Origin: a virus
Reading direction: 5' to 3' (one strand)
Length of the DNA: 61,883 bases
Virus record (IMG/VR): IMGVR_UViG_3300044726_000045
Span: 1 to 61,883 of that record
The translations under genes and the position numbers were made by a program. Positions 24,635 to 32,498 of the stretch are shown here, in pieces (within the stretch, counting starts at the first letter, position 1; every line of letters starts with the position of its first letter). The notes under the pieces were generated by a model. That model saw only the letters and a list, made by a program, of their open reading frames with translations. It searched no databases and was not told the origin of the DNA.

Positions 24635-25726
24635 TTAGTTCTCCACTCTGACTACGACATTCACGACTTGGCCCGGAAACACCTGAAACGTGCCTGTCAC
24701 CTTGACCTTCTTACCACCCAGCGTCGTCATCACCGATGGTGTTGCCTTCGATGGTGTCGCCGTCACCGACGACGTCTTCATCTTCGGCTGCTTCTGTGCA
24801 GCAGTCTGCTTGTGATACTTGTTCGGGTTGCCAGCCTTGTCAGCCGCTGGACGCATCTCGTCAACCAGCTTCCAGTCCACGTATCCCTTGATCTCGTGGG
24901 GCTTGTGCTGCTTGAGCAGATTCACCGCGTTGATGGCTTCCGGCGTCTTGTGAACGCCCATCGCATTCGACTCCAGCATCAGGTCAGGCAACTGGCCGCT
25001 CCGCTGCACGTCGAGAATGGTCATGAAGTGATTGTCGTACATCGTGTACATCATGCCCTTGTTGAAGATGGGTCCATTGTTATGCGCCAATGTGTAGGCC
25101 GTATCGACCATCATCTCCATCGAGGACACGCCGGTCAGATACGCCACCACCGCATCGGCCACCTGACCCCATGGGCCACCACCGTAACCACCAGACCACG
25201 AGCCATGATGATAGGCGTAAGACAACGCCTTCGCGTAATGCCCCACCGGCAACTCGGGTGGCTCCTTCATGTAGGTATCCACCGCCACGGTCTCGTTCCC
25301 GTTGCTGCTGATCTTCTTCAGGTAATCCACCGCCTTCGCGCCGTACTCCAGCTTGATCTTCGACCAGACCGGTGCTGGCGTCGAACCCGTCTTCAGGTGA
25401 CGCATCTCGCGGGTCGTGATGGACAGAATGTAGTGCAGCATCCGTTCGCCCTGCTTCATGCAGACGTCCGTGTAGGTCGCCATGATTTCCTGCGCCCACG
25501 CTGGCATCGGTTCGTTCTCGGTGAACGACTTCCGGACAACACTCGCGCAATGGTTCAGCGTGTAGAACGTCACCGCGTCATCATTGGGGCTGGTCTGTCC
25601 GCAGTTCTTGCGGTATTCCAGCGTCGATTTGCTGAACACTTCGGTCGGCAGATCCGCCAAGTCATGCAGGTGCGTCTGCGGGGCTGCGTTCCAGTGCGCC
25701 AGTGTGTTCTTCGGGAAAAACTTCAT
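24635..25726 (-). CDS. Conserved phage protein, 363 aa, unknown
   Basis: Starts after CAAGGAGTGAG. The helical N-terminal half is followed by SYAYHHGSWSGGYGGGPWGQ and a segment with DTAYTLAHNNGPIFNKGMMY and ILDVQRSGQLPDL. I recall similar AHNNGPIFNKG segments from large phage genomes, without assigned function. The conserved His, Asn and Gly residues could form an active site. The C-terminal 60 residues are Lys/Thr rich and then beta-like. It is co-transcribed with phosphatase 1. Confidence 0.6.
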   Translation of the reverse strand: MKFFPKNTLAHWNAAPQTHLHDLADLPTEVFSKSTLEYRKNCGQTSPNDDAVTFYTLNHCASVVRKSFTENEPMPAWAQEIMATYTDVCMKQGERMLHYILSITTREMRHLKTGSTPAPVWSKIKLEYGAKAVDYLKKISSNGNETVAVDTYMKEPPELPVGHYAKALSYAYHHGSWSGGYGGGPWGQVADAVVAYLTGVSSMEMMVDTAYTLAHNNGPIFNKGMMYTMYDNHFMTILDVQRSGQLPDLMLESNAMGVHKTPEAINAVNLLKQHKPHEIKGYVDWKLVDEMRPAADKAGNPNKYHKQTAAQKQPKMKTSSVTATPSKATPSVMTTLGGKKVKVTGTFQVFPGQVVNVVVRVEN

Positions 25727-25761
25727 GGTCCGCTCACTCCTTGAGAAATTCGACCTACCCT

Positions 25762-25790
25762 AGTCTGGCACAGGTCTAGACGTTTGTCAA
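25762..25790 (-). promoter_or_regulatory. Sigma-70 promoter
   Basis: TTGACA (25785-25790), 17 bp, CAGACT (25762-25767). The -35 box is inside the last codons of phosphatase 2 and encodes L-T-N. It drives the 363-residue gene and phosphatase 1. Confidence 0.75.
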
Positions 25791-26318
25791 ATGGGCCTGT
25801 TTGCCACCCACCCGCTCTTCAGGCTCCACTGGCAACCGGGTCAGGTTCGTCTTCCAGAACTTCAGCCACGCCCACCGCCTGACCAGCTTGATCTTCCGCC
25901 GCTGCCGGGGCGTCACCAGAAACCGCTTCACGAACTCGTACTGGTCCTTCGTCTCCACGGCATGGGCGTAATAGGTCGCCCGTACGAACTCCACCGGCTT
26001 GGCCACCCCGAACGCCTTCGCCAGTATGGCCAAGAACAGCCCCGTGCGCCCCTTGCCGCCCATGCAGCCCACGTAGATGGGTTCACCGGCCAGCATCAGG
26101 TCCAGCGCCTTATCCAGCCCCCTGTAGAGCGTCAGGCGGTCAGGCACGCTGAAGTCCTGCGTCGGGATATCGACGGCACACGCCTGCTTGATTTCCTTGG
26201 CCATCTTGACGCCCTTCATGGTCTCCGGGCAGTCCATGAACGGACCACCAGTCACCACGAAGAACTGCCGCTTCCACTTGCTACCGGGGTCTAACGGAAT
26301 TTGTAACTGGCCCAACAT
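25776..26318 (-). CDS. CX5R phosphatase-like protein 2
   Basis: 180 residues. YVGC85MGGKGR91TG is the CX5R loop, followed by LFLAILAKAFG and a helix with YYAHAVETKDQ, typical of this small tyrosine-phosphatase-like family. The N terminus has VVTGGPFMDCPETMKG. The C-terminal 40 residues are strongly basic (RQRRKIKLVRR). It has its own promoter and CAAGGAGTGAG leader. It is related to phosphatase 1 at the loop only. Enzyme activity is likely; the target is unknown. Confidence 0.7.
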   Translation of the reverse strand: MLGQLQIPLDPGSKWKRQFFVVTGGPFMDCPETMKGVKMAKEIKQACAVDIPTQDFSVPDRLTLYRGLDKALDLMLAGEPIYVGCMGGKGRTGLFLAILAKAFGVAKPVEFVRATYYAHAVETKDQYEFVKRFLVTPRQRRKIKLVRRWAWLKFWKTNLTRLPVEPEERVGGKQAHLTNV

Positions 26319-26351
26319 GACGCCTCACTCCTTGAGAAAAACTGACTCCTG

Positions 26352-26381
26352 ATCCTACACCACTACCCAGACGTTTGTCAA
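26352..26381 (-). promoter_or_regulatory. Sigma-70 promoter
   Basis: TTGACA (26376-26381), 18 bp, TAGGAT (26352-26357). The TGA of the -35 box is the stop codon of the 26378-26701 gene. It drives phosphatase 2. Confidence 0.75.
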
Positions 26382-26701
26382 GATACCGCGTTCATCGCCG
26401 TGGCGGTCTGATCCTGCACCGCTCTCGATACCTGTCCCGACCAGCCGCACTGACGGCATCCTTCACCGTCACACGCCTCGTGCTCTTCCAGCATGCGATC
26501 CTGACCTCGACCAATCTCCATCAGTTCCACACGCTGCATGTCGAGCAACACATCACCCTTCCGCACGAAGAGCCACTGAAAGTACCGCAAGTTGCATCCA
26601 CGCAGGGACGTAAATGCAGCGGCTCTCAGCATCATCAACAGTTCATCAGGCGAAATCTTTTCCGCCTGCACGACCTTCAGAACTTTCGTGCTGATCCTCA
26701 T
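26378..26701 (-). CDS. Small protein with DnaJ-like zinc knuckle
   Basis: 107 residues. The C terminus has HEACDGEGCRQCGWSGQ, a C-x4-C-x2-C-G-x-x-G pattern like half of a DnaJ zinc finger. The N-terminal part is helical (KISPDELLMMLRAAAF). It overlaps the CsrA-like gene by 4 bases and is in the PPDK operon. The function is unknown. Confidence 0.6.
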   Translation of the reverse strand: MRISTKVLKVVQAEKISPDELLMMLRAAAFTSLRGCNLRYFQWLFVRKGDVLLDMQRVELMEIGRGQDRMLEEHEACDGEGCRQCGWSGQVSRAVQDQTATAMNAVS

Positions 26702-26964
26702 CGTCGCTCACCTTTCGTTGCCTCTTCCACACGAGAAATTCGAATCGACTTGTCCGCATGGAACGCCAACCGGTTGCCGCCAATTCCAGACTGCACACGG
26801 ACACCCGGCAGAATCTCCGTCGCCTGCCCTTCACTGATGACGATCTCATCTCCACGATCCACCGTCACCACCACGACGTTCGGGTAGACCAGTGCTTTCA
26901 CTTGCACCATGTGTCCACCCACCAGAATCTTGCTGCCGACACTCACGCCAATACTCAGGGCCAT
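26698..26964 (-). CDS. Possible CsrA-like RNA-binding protein
   Basis: 88 residues, almost all beta strands. ILVGGHMVQVKAL near the start and GVRVQSGIG then LAFHADKSIRISRVE near the end recall the CsrA order (I-G-x-x-V-x-V, V-R-I-G-V-x-A-P-x-x-V-x-V-x-R-x-E). CsrA dimers bind GGA motifs around ribosome binding sites. The match is partial and the middle is about 25 residues longer than CsrA, so another small beta-barrel protein is possible. The ATG overlaps the stop of the PPDK-like gene as TAATG, implying linked expression. Confidence 0.4.
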   Translation of the reverse strand: MALSIGVSVGSKILVGGHMVQVKALVYPNVVVVTVDRGDEIVISEGQATEILPGVRVQSGIGGNRLAFHADKSIRISRVEEATKGERR

Positions 26965-28937
26965 TACTGCACCTCTCCGTTCCCGATTAGTTGCAGCGCC
27001 TGACTGACGCTGATGATCGACTTCGAACCCGCGAGATACTTACCGATGGACACCACCTTGATGGCACCCTCAGCCTGCTTCCACGCCAGCACCTTCTTGA
27101 TGGCCGGGTCGTTCACGTCAAGACCTTCCATCACAATCTCGTGGTCGCTCATGACGATGGACCGAAGGTCACTCCCCGCAGCCACCCGAGTAAACGATGA
27201 CGTGTGGTCGGCCTTGGCAATCAGCACCAGCCGCTTGGCAAGGTTCTCAGGAAGCGCAGAGGCCAGCCAATCCAACAACCTCTGTGCATGATTGTGCGCC
27301 GACAGGATGCTCAGATACCGTTCCTCTTCAGCAGACGGCACCAGATCCAGATAGAGCCGGTTCACGACCTTCAGCGTCTCCACAATCTTCACCGCTGACG
27401 CAGGCACGTTCAGCACCTGATCACCGAGATACAGCAGAGCTTCGTTCAGGGGCTTCTTCGGCGTATCGAAGATGACCGGGACGACGCCCAAGGTCTCATA
27501 GACCAGCGCGTTGAAATCCTGAACCAGTCCGTTAGCCGAGCCGCCGACAGTCGGTACCTTCTCGGTCCAGATCCGGCCCGTCGAACCGTCCATGCTCAGC
27601 ACTTCGATATCCTTGAACGACTCCACATCCTGTCCGACACCCACGATGCAGGCGCGGTCCATGCCACGCGCCACAACCGCCGCATGGCTCGTCAGACCAC
27701 CCACCATCGTGATGACTCCCCTCGCCGCATTCATGCCAGCGATATCATCGGGCTGCGTTTCCTTCGTCACAAGGATGCAAGGTTCCTTGCAACTGATTGC
27801 ATCCTGACGGGTGAACACCGGCTTGCCGCTCACGACACCCGAGCACGCCGGAATGCCTTGGAATGCCGCCTGCTTCGTCCACTTCGGGTCCAGCGTCACG
27901 GTCTGGGCCAAGTCAAACTGCTTGGCCGATACACGCTTCACCGCAACCTTCGGCTCAATCAGTCCCTGCTTGGCCATATCCACGGCAATCTTGATCGCTG
28001 CCATGGCTGACCGCTTGCCGGTCCTGACTTGCAGCAGGTACAGCTTGCCGTCCTGCACCGTGAATTCGATATCAAGCATCTCGCGCTTCAAGTTCTCCAG
28101 CTTGAGCACCTGACTCAGCAGTTCATCGTGAACCTGCGCGTTCCAGTCCTTCATCTGGTCCAGCGGCAGGGGCGTCCGGATGCCTGCCACGATATCTTCG
28201 CCTTGCGCGTTCGGCAGGAATTCGCCGGTCACTGCCATGCCGCCCGTGTCAGGGTTGCGCGTGAAGAGCACGCCCGTGCCAGACTGGTCATTCAGGTTCC
28301 CGAAGACCATGGCCTGCACCGTGACTGCCGTTCCCCACTCCCGGTCGTAGCCGTGCATCTTGCGGTATTCGTTCGCCCGATCATTATCCCACGACTTGAA
28401 GACCGCTTCGATGGACCCCAGTAGCTGCGCCTTCGCGTTCGGGAACTCTTCCCCGGCATGCGCCTGATAGCCGTCCAGCGCCAGTTTCAGGCCACCAGAC
28501 AACGACTCCTTGCGAATGCCCTTCACCACCGAGCCATACATCGACACCAGACGGTGGAACGAGTCTCCAAAGCACTTCGGCCCGAGACGTTCGATCCACT
28601 GCGGGATATTGCTGCTATCGAGACCGACGTTCAGGATCGTGTCCATCATGCCGGGGCACGAGACACGCGCACCAGAACGGACAGAGAGCAACGGCATGTA
28701 GCCGAAGTGCGCTTCCAGCTTCGCCAGATATTCCGGCAGAGCCTTGGCAATCTCCTTCATGGTGGTCTTGGGCTTCTTATCGTAATCCGCCCACACACTG
28801 GTCGGAATGACGAACCCCGGTGGCACCGGAACGCCCTCATTGGCCAACCATAGAAGTCCAACACCCTTGCCCCCGAGCAATTCGGTCGAACCCTTCGTCA
28901 GCGTGTCTTTGTCTAAGCCGAACGTGTAAAAGTCCAT
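26964..28937 (-). CDS. Pyruvate phosphate dikinase-like enzyme, truncated
   Basis: The start is M at 28937, with GGAGTGGTGG upstream; an ATG at 28973 would overlap the promoter -10 region. 657 residues. The ATP-grasp part has LLSVRSGARVSCPGMMDT (81-100) and TAVTVQAMVFGN, SGTGVLFTRNP and AQGEDIVAGIRTP (203-255), all PPDK signatures. The phosphohistidine domain has GGLTSH418AAVVARGM. PPDK (about 870 residues) ends in a PEP/pyruvate TIM barrel; here that part is replaced by about 215 unrelated residues. It can therefore probably form phosphohistidine from ATP but would pass the phosphate to an unknown acceptor, as rifampin phosphotransferase does. Confidence 0.8.
   Translation of the reverse strand: MDFYTFGLDKDTLTKGSTELLGGKGVGLLWLANEGVPVPPGFVIPTSVWADYDKKPKTTMKEIAKALPEYLAKLEAHFGYMPLLSVRSGARVSCPGMMDTILNVGLDSSNIPQWIERLGPKCFGDSFHRLVSMYGSVVKGIRKESLSGGLKLALDGYQAHAGEEFPNAKAQLLGSIEAVFKSWDNDRANEYRKMHGYDREWGTAVTVQAMVFGNLNDQSGTGVLFTRNPDTGGMAVTGEFLPNAQGEDIVAGIRTPLPLDQMKDWNAQVHDELLSQVLKLENLKREMLDIEFTVQDGKLYLLQVRTGKRSAMAAIKIAVDMAKQGLIEPKVAVKRVSAKQFDLAQTVTLDPKWTKQAAFQGIPACSGVVSGKPVFTRQDAISCKEPCILVTKETQPDDIAGMNAARGVITMVGGLTSHAAVVARGMDRACIVGVGQDVESFKDIEVLSMDGSTGRIWTEKVPTVGGSANGLVQDFNALVYETLGVVPVIFDTPKKPLNEALLYLGDQVLNVPASAVKIVETLKVVNRLYLDLVPSAEEERYLSILSAHNHAQRLLDWLASALPENLAKRLVLIAKADHTSSFTRVAAGSDLRSIVMSDHEIVMEGLDVNDPAIKKVLAWKQAEGAIKVVSIGKYLAGSKSIISVSQALQLIGNGEVQ
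27787..27802. repeat. GCAAYYRRTTGC palindrome, copy 6
   Basis: Core GCAACTGATTGC inside the PPDK-like gene, read there as A-I-S-C. Confidence 0.7.
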
Positions 28938-28975
28938 GTTTTCCACCACTCCATTGGTCACTTCGAACTGCATCT

Positions 28976-29004
28976 ATGGTAGCAATTGGCCCCATGTTTG
29001 TCAA
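28976..29004 (-). promoter_or_regulatory. Sigma-70 promoter of PPDK operon
   Basis: TTGACA (28999-29004), 17 bp, TACCAT (28976-28981). It begins exactly at the 3' end of the tRNA-like RNA. Confidence 0.8.
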
Positions 29005-29073
29005 GCGCCCACCGCTGGGGGTCGAACCCAGACTGTTCCGGGAAGGCTACAGTGCGCCGTCGTCGGTGAGCGC
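29005..29073 (-). ncRNA. tRNA-like small RNA lacking a D arm
   Basis: A 69-nt stretch with no reading frame, bounded by two promoters. On the minus strand its ends pair as a 10-bp stem (GCGCTCACCG with CGGTGGGCGC, one G-T pair). At 29015-29031 there is a perfect T-arm, CTGGG-TTCGACC-CCCAG. At 29032-29053 ACTGT and ACAGT form a 5-bp stem with a 12-nt loop. There is no D arm, no 7-nt anticodon loop and no encoded CCA. The upstream promoter would start transcription at about its first base. It could be a degenerate tRNA, a tRNA mimic or a processed leader. Confidence 0.6.
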
Positions 29074-29080
29074 AACAATC

Positions 29081-29109
29081 AAGGTAACACAGGTCAATTC
29101 GTTTGTCAA
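29081..29109 (-). promoter_or_regulatory. Sigma-70 promoter of tRNA-like RNA
   Basis: TTGACA (29104-29109), 17 bp, TACCTT (29081-29086). The -35 contains the TGA stop of the 29106-29339 gene. The expected start is at about 29073-29075, the first base of the tRNA-like RNA. Confidence 0.7.
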
Positions 29110-29339
29110 TAGAGCTTGCCGGGTGGGTGGTGTTCATCGGATGACACCCATGTGCCGCCCCACGTCTCCAACACCCAGTACGCCTTCCGAGCATCATCAG
29201 TAGGCGCGTAATGACTGTCCGGTGGTGGCTGCATCTCGGGCGCGTTCAACACCCGCTCCAGTTCAGCATTGGCCTGCACCCGCCACACTCCATTGTTCAC
29301 CGTCGCCTCTTCTCCAGATGGCAACTTGATCTGTATCAT
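29106..29339 (-). CDS. Hypothetical protein, 77 aa
   Basis: Starts MIQIKLPSGEEATVNNGVWR and has a tail with WGGTWVSSDEHHPPGKLY. It resembles small phage proteins but no family is recognised. It overlaps the metallopeptidase gene by 4 bases and ends in the promoter of the tRNA-like RNA. Confidence 0.6.
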   Translation of the reverse strand: MIQIKLPSGEEATVNNGVWRVQANAELERVLNAPEMQPPPDSHYAPTDDARKAYWVLETWGGTWVSSDEHHPPGKLY

Positions 29340-30451
29340 CGGTACTTCCCGTGCATGATATCAAAAATCAGGTTGAAATGTTCGGGTCGGTTTCTGGCAA
29401 AACTCACCGGGTCCATGATGTATGCCTCCACCCCGGTGGACACGATCTCCGTGGCAATGTCTTCCCTGTAAATCTTGCCCGTGTATGGATCGAGAAAATT
29501 CCCACGCACAGCAATCTCGTCATCCTCTAATCCCGGCTTGATGGTGTTCAGCTTGTATACCTCACGTGGGGTGTTCGCTTGGCGTTCTCTGAAATCAATT
29601 GCAGCTTTCAACACCTCTGACCGTCGCATCTCGATGTGGTGCGCCACCTCGTGGTAAACCTGCCGCTCCAACTCATTCCCACCCGCGATGTTGACCCCGG
29701 CGATGTCGGCATTGGCACGTCCAGACGTCGCCTTACTCAACTTCAACGACACCGGAATGGAATACGTGCCGTCTTCATTCTGCACAAAGGGATTCTCACC
29801 ACCAAAAATCTTGATGATTTCGTCCAACTTTTCAGCCGGGAACTTCACAGGCTCAAAGGCTCCTGACCCATCAAACGCCCGGAAGACTTGCAAAGCCATC
29901 TTCGTTCGTGCAGACACCCCCGGATGCAACGGATTCTGTGGATTGTCTGTGAACATCACCTTCGAACGCATCTCGGGCGGCACCTTCAGCATCTCATGAG
30001 CCTGCCCCAAAAATTTCCTTTGACGCTCCGAGACCTCATTGTATTTACGATGGAAATCGTCTTCCAGCGCCTTGGCTTCTTTGTAGGAGTCGAGCTTCTT
30101 CGCTGCCGCACCATCGGGCTTCAGCGGCTTCTTCCGGTTCTTGATCTCCTCCGACCACACGGTCCACTTCTTGAGCAAGTCCACGCGAAGATGGTTCAGG
30201 TGAACTTCTTCCCGCGCTTCACGCTTCAGCAACGCCTGAAAGTCTCGACGCTTCTGCTCCAACGGAGACCGCGAACCGCGTGCAAACTGTCCTCCAGTGG
30301 TGGTGCCTTTGGGATCGCGTGGCTGGCTGGGGTCAAACTTCAGGATACGGGCATACGGCTCAACCGGGACTCGGAACACCGGGAACTCATTCCACATGAA
30401 TCGGTCGGCCCCTTCCGGCAACCGCTTCATCTTGATCATTTTCAGGGCCAT
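29336..30451 (-). CDS. Tagged zinc metallopeptidase
   Basis: 371 residues. The tag lies at 37-58 (LKFDPSQPRDPKG then GGQFARG). A long charged helical region follows, then a compact domain with VYH267EVAH271HIE, a zincin H-E-x-x-H motif. A possible third ligand is E338 in the ATEIVSTGVEAY helix. The gene directly follows the HD/ART gene (TAATG overlap), far from the head operon, yet shares the same tag as proteins next to the portal. It is probably a virion-associated or injected protease; the target is unknown. Confidence 0.7.
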   Translation of the reverse strand: MALKMIKMKRLPEGADRFMWNEFPVFRVPVEPYARILKFDPSQPRDPKGTTTGGQFARGSRSPLEQKRRDFQALLKREAREEVHLNHLRVDLLKKWTVWSEEIKNRKKPLKPDGAAAKKLDSYKEAKALEDDFHRKYNEVSERQRKFLGQAHEMLKVPPEMRSKVMFTDNPQNPLHPGVSARTKMALQVFRAFDGSGAFEPVKFPAEKLDEIIKIFGGENPFVQNEDGTYSIPVSLKLSKATSGRANADIAGVNIAGGNELERQVYHEVAHHIEMRRSEVLKAAIDFRERQANTPREVYKLNTIKPGLEDDEIAVRGNFLDPYTGKIYREDIATEIVSTGVEAYIMDPVSFARNRPEHFNLIFDIMHGKYR

Positions 30452-32322
30452 TACCGTTTCCCCTCACTACTGCCGCCGCCGATGTATTCCAGATAAACCT
30501 GAGCCACTTGCACCGGCTTCAACGTGGGATCACCCGTCTGGTAGGTATACCCCGGATGCACCTTCGTCACACGAAATCGTGCGCCACTACCAAGGAGAAT
30601 TTCACTCTCAGTTCGCCTGTCCTTGTCATCCAGATCCTTGGCATTGATGGTCGGAGTCTGCGTATAATCTGGGATCGTAAAATCTTCAACCTTCAACTTT
30701 CCGTCTGCCGTCCACTCAGGATGTTCGAACACCGCAGGATCTTGAACACGAGGAAACTCATAGCGCATCCGTCGAGCCGCTTCCACCGCTGCCACCTTGG
30801 TTCCGGCAGGTAACGTGATGTGGAACTGCACTGCCGTGCCCACTTCATCTTGATGTTTCGCTATCATGCCGGGTTTACTGCCATAGCGTTGGTACAGACT
30901 CTCCCACTTACCCAGTGCCGGATAGCTCTTCGCTCGTCCCCCCGCTTCCCCCAGCATCGTGGACGTGAAACCTTTCTCTTCATACACGGATGGCGGTTCG
31001 CCGTTCGGTCCCTCGTACTGCATGGCCTGTAACGATTCAAACGTCACACCGGGCAGATAGGCTCCACGAATCACTTGCACCGGTTCGTCCAACACCAAAC
31101 CACGATTAGCAATCAGGTCATCGAGATGGTTGGCTTTGTCCGTAATTTCAGTGAGTCGTTCCTCATCGAGCACTGGACCCTTTACCGCCCAGTGTGCCGC
31201 CATGTATCCCGGTCCACCCGGCGTATCCTTCGGGATGTTGTCGTAGCTGTATGAATAACGGAACTCTGGACCTTCCGGTGGAATCATCCTCTGGACGGCT
31301 TCACCATCGTCAGCGTCCTTAATTCTCTGGTGCTCCTCTGGCGTCAACGCACGGATGCGTGCTTCCTTGGTAGGTGCTTTACCTCGACGTAGTTCGTTGA
31401 TCTGGCGATACGTGAATCCCGCATAGCTGTCCACCACGTCCGCGTCTTTGCTGGTCAGCTTGGTCTTCGCCCACTCGGCCCCCGGTCCCTTCTCGTGCCA
31501 CTGATAGCCCTCTTCACTGCTGAAGGAGCGTCCCGTGGTCTTCGTCCACTGGCCTTGGTCATCACGCGGCTGACTCGGGTCGAACTTCCGTGCCATCAAC
31601 TTCTCAATGGCGGTAATCTTTGGATTGCCCTTGAAGGTCCACTTGCCAGATGGCTCCTGCGTCATGAACGACGTGATGTAGGGATAGGCCGACGCATCGG
31701 CTTGATAGAACGCCATCTGCAACGTCGTAAAGTCAGCCACGTCCATACCGACTCGGGTGGCCTTCTCCTGTAACTTCTTAACCACGTCCGCTTCTAACGC
31801 ACTGAACCCTTCATACCCACGAAATAGCGGCCCAATCAGGTCATGGTTCAGTAGTTCCGTAGCCAACGTGATGTCCTTGTCACTGAAGCCTTCCTTCCGG
31901 AGCACGTCCTGCATGATGGGGACGGTGAACTGGTGTTGCGCTTCTTTTCCCGCTCCGGACTCGATAGCCTCGGCCTTCCCGATATCGTGCAACGGAATCG
32001 CCGTCTCCATCAGCTTTTCAACGTCACTCCCAAATCGTTCGGAGATACCTGCCATCTCCTCGTCGGTAAGTTGCTTTTCCCACTCGCGGCCCACGTCCTT
32101 AGTATGGGCCTCGATACTACCCATCTCGGTATGTGTACTGCGTGGATAGTTCTGGGCCACCGCTGGATACTTGATCTTGAGCGTGGCCATGCGGTGTTTG
32201 ATGTTGGTCCAGCGTCCCTTGTCATCGCGTGGCTGACTCGGATCGAATTTCAATGCGGAGACATAGTCCCGCTTCAGGACAAAGCGGTTCTCATATTCCG
32301 TTAGCAGTTGGTCCCGCAGCAC
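30451..32322 (-). CDS. Tagged HD-domain plus ADP-ribosyltransferase fusion
   Basis: The start is GTG at 32322 with GGAGAG 5 bases upstream; the longer frame overlaps a short gene. About 623 residues. Tag 1 is at 24-39 (FDPSQPRDDKGRWT), then an HD phosphohydrolase-like domain with IPLHDIGKA and NHDLIGPLF. Tag 2 is at 246-260, followed by an R-S-E class ADP-ribosyltransferase: R419 in VIRGAYLPG, GFTSTM at about 452-457, and E572-x-E574 in TESEILLGSGARFRV. These three motifs match exoenzyme-type mono-ADP-ribosyltransferases. Each tag stands at the N terminus of a module, as in the 1714-residue protein. Confidence 0.78.
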   Translation of the reverse strand: MLRDQLLTEYENRFVLKRDYVSALKFDPSQPRDDKGRWTNIKHRMATLKIKYPAVAQNYPRSTHTEMGSIEAHTKDVGREWEKQLTDEEMAGISERFGSDVEKLMETAIPLHDIGKAEAIESGAGKEAQHQFTVPIMQDVLRKEGFSDKDITLATELLNHDLIGPLFRGYEGFSALEADVVKKLQEKATRVGMDVADFTTLQMAFYQADASAYPYITSFMTQEPSGKWTFKGNPKITAIEKLMARKFDPSQPRDDQGQWTKTTGRSFSSEEGYQWHEKGPGAEWAKTKLTSKDADVVDSYAGFTYRQINELRRGKAPTKEARIRALTPEEHQRIKDADDGEAVQRMIPPEGPEFRYSYSYDNIPKDTPGGPGYMAAHWAVKGPVLDEERLTEITDKANHLDDLIANRGLVLDEPVQVIRGAYLPGVTFESLQAMQYEGPNGEPPSVYEEKGFTSTMLGEAGGRAKSYPALGKWESLYQRYGSKPGMIAKHQDEVGTAVQFHITLPAGTKVAAVEAARRMRYEFPRVQDPAVFEHPEWTADGKLKVEDFTIPDYTQTPTINAKDLDDKDRRTESEILLGSGARFRVTKVHPGYTYQTGDPTLKPVQVAQVYLEYIGGGSSEGKR

Positions 32323-32324
32323 AA

Positions 32325-32495
32325 CTACTCTCCGGTGATACGTGTTCGTGCCGCTTCCAACGCCGACGTAATCTTGTCCATGTCCATGACAACTTCCTGC
32401 CACCCGGTCTGTTTCTCGGCAGGAAACTTGAGGACGTACTTATAGCTGGGCTTCTTCTTTTTCTTCGGGGGTTCCGTCTTCCATGTCAGCGGCAT
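32325..32495 (-). CDS. Short Lys-rich protein, 56 aa
   Basis: Found by eye. ATG at 32493-32495 with GGGAGG 8 bases upstream; stop TAG at 32325-32327. The product starts MPLTWKTEPPKKKKKPSYKY and continues VLKFPAEKQTGW, which resembles the lead-in to the repeated tag but lacks its P-R-x-x-x-G part. It lies directly between the appendage gene and the HD/ART gene. The function is unknown. Confidence 0.6.
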   Translation of the reverse strand: MPLTWKTEPPKKKKKPSYKYVLKFPAEKQTGWQEVVMDMDKITSALEAARTRITGE

Positions 32496-32498
32496 AAA

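Noticed and set aside
28938-28973. Upstream ATG for the PPDK-like gene
   Set aside because: It lies next to the promoter -10 region with no room for a leader; the ATG at 28937 has a ribosome binding site and fits the PPDK N terminus.
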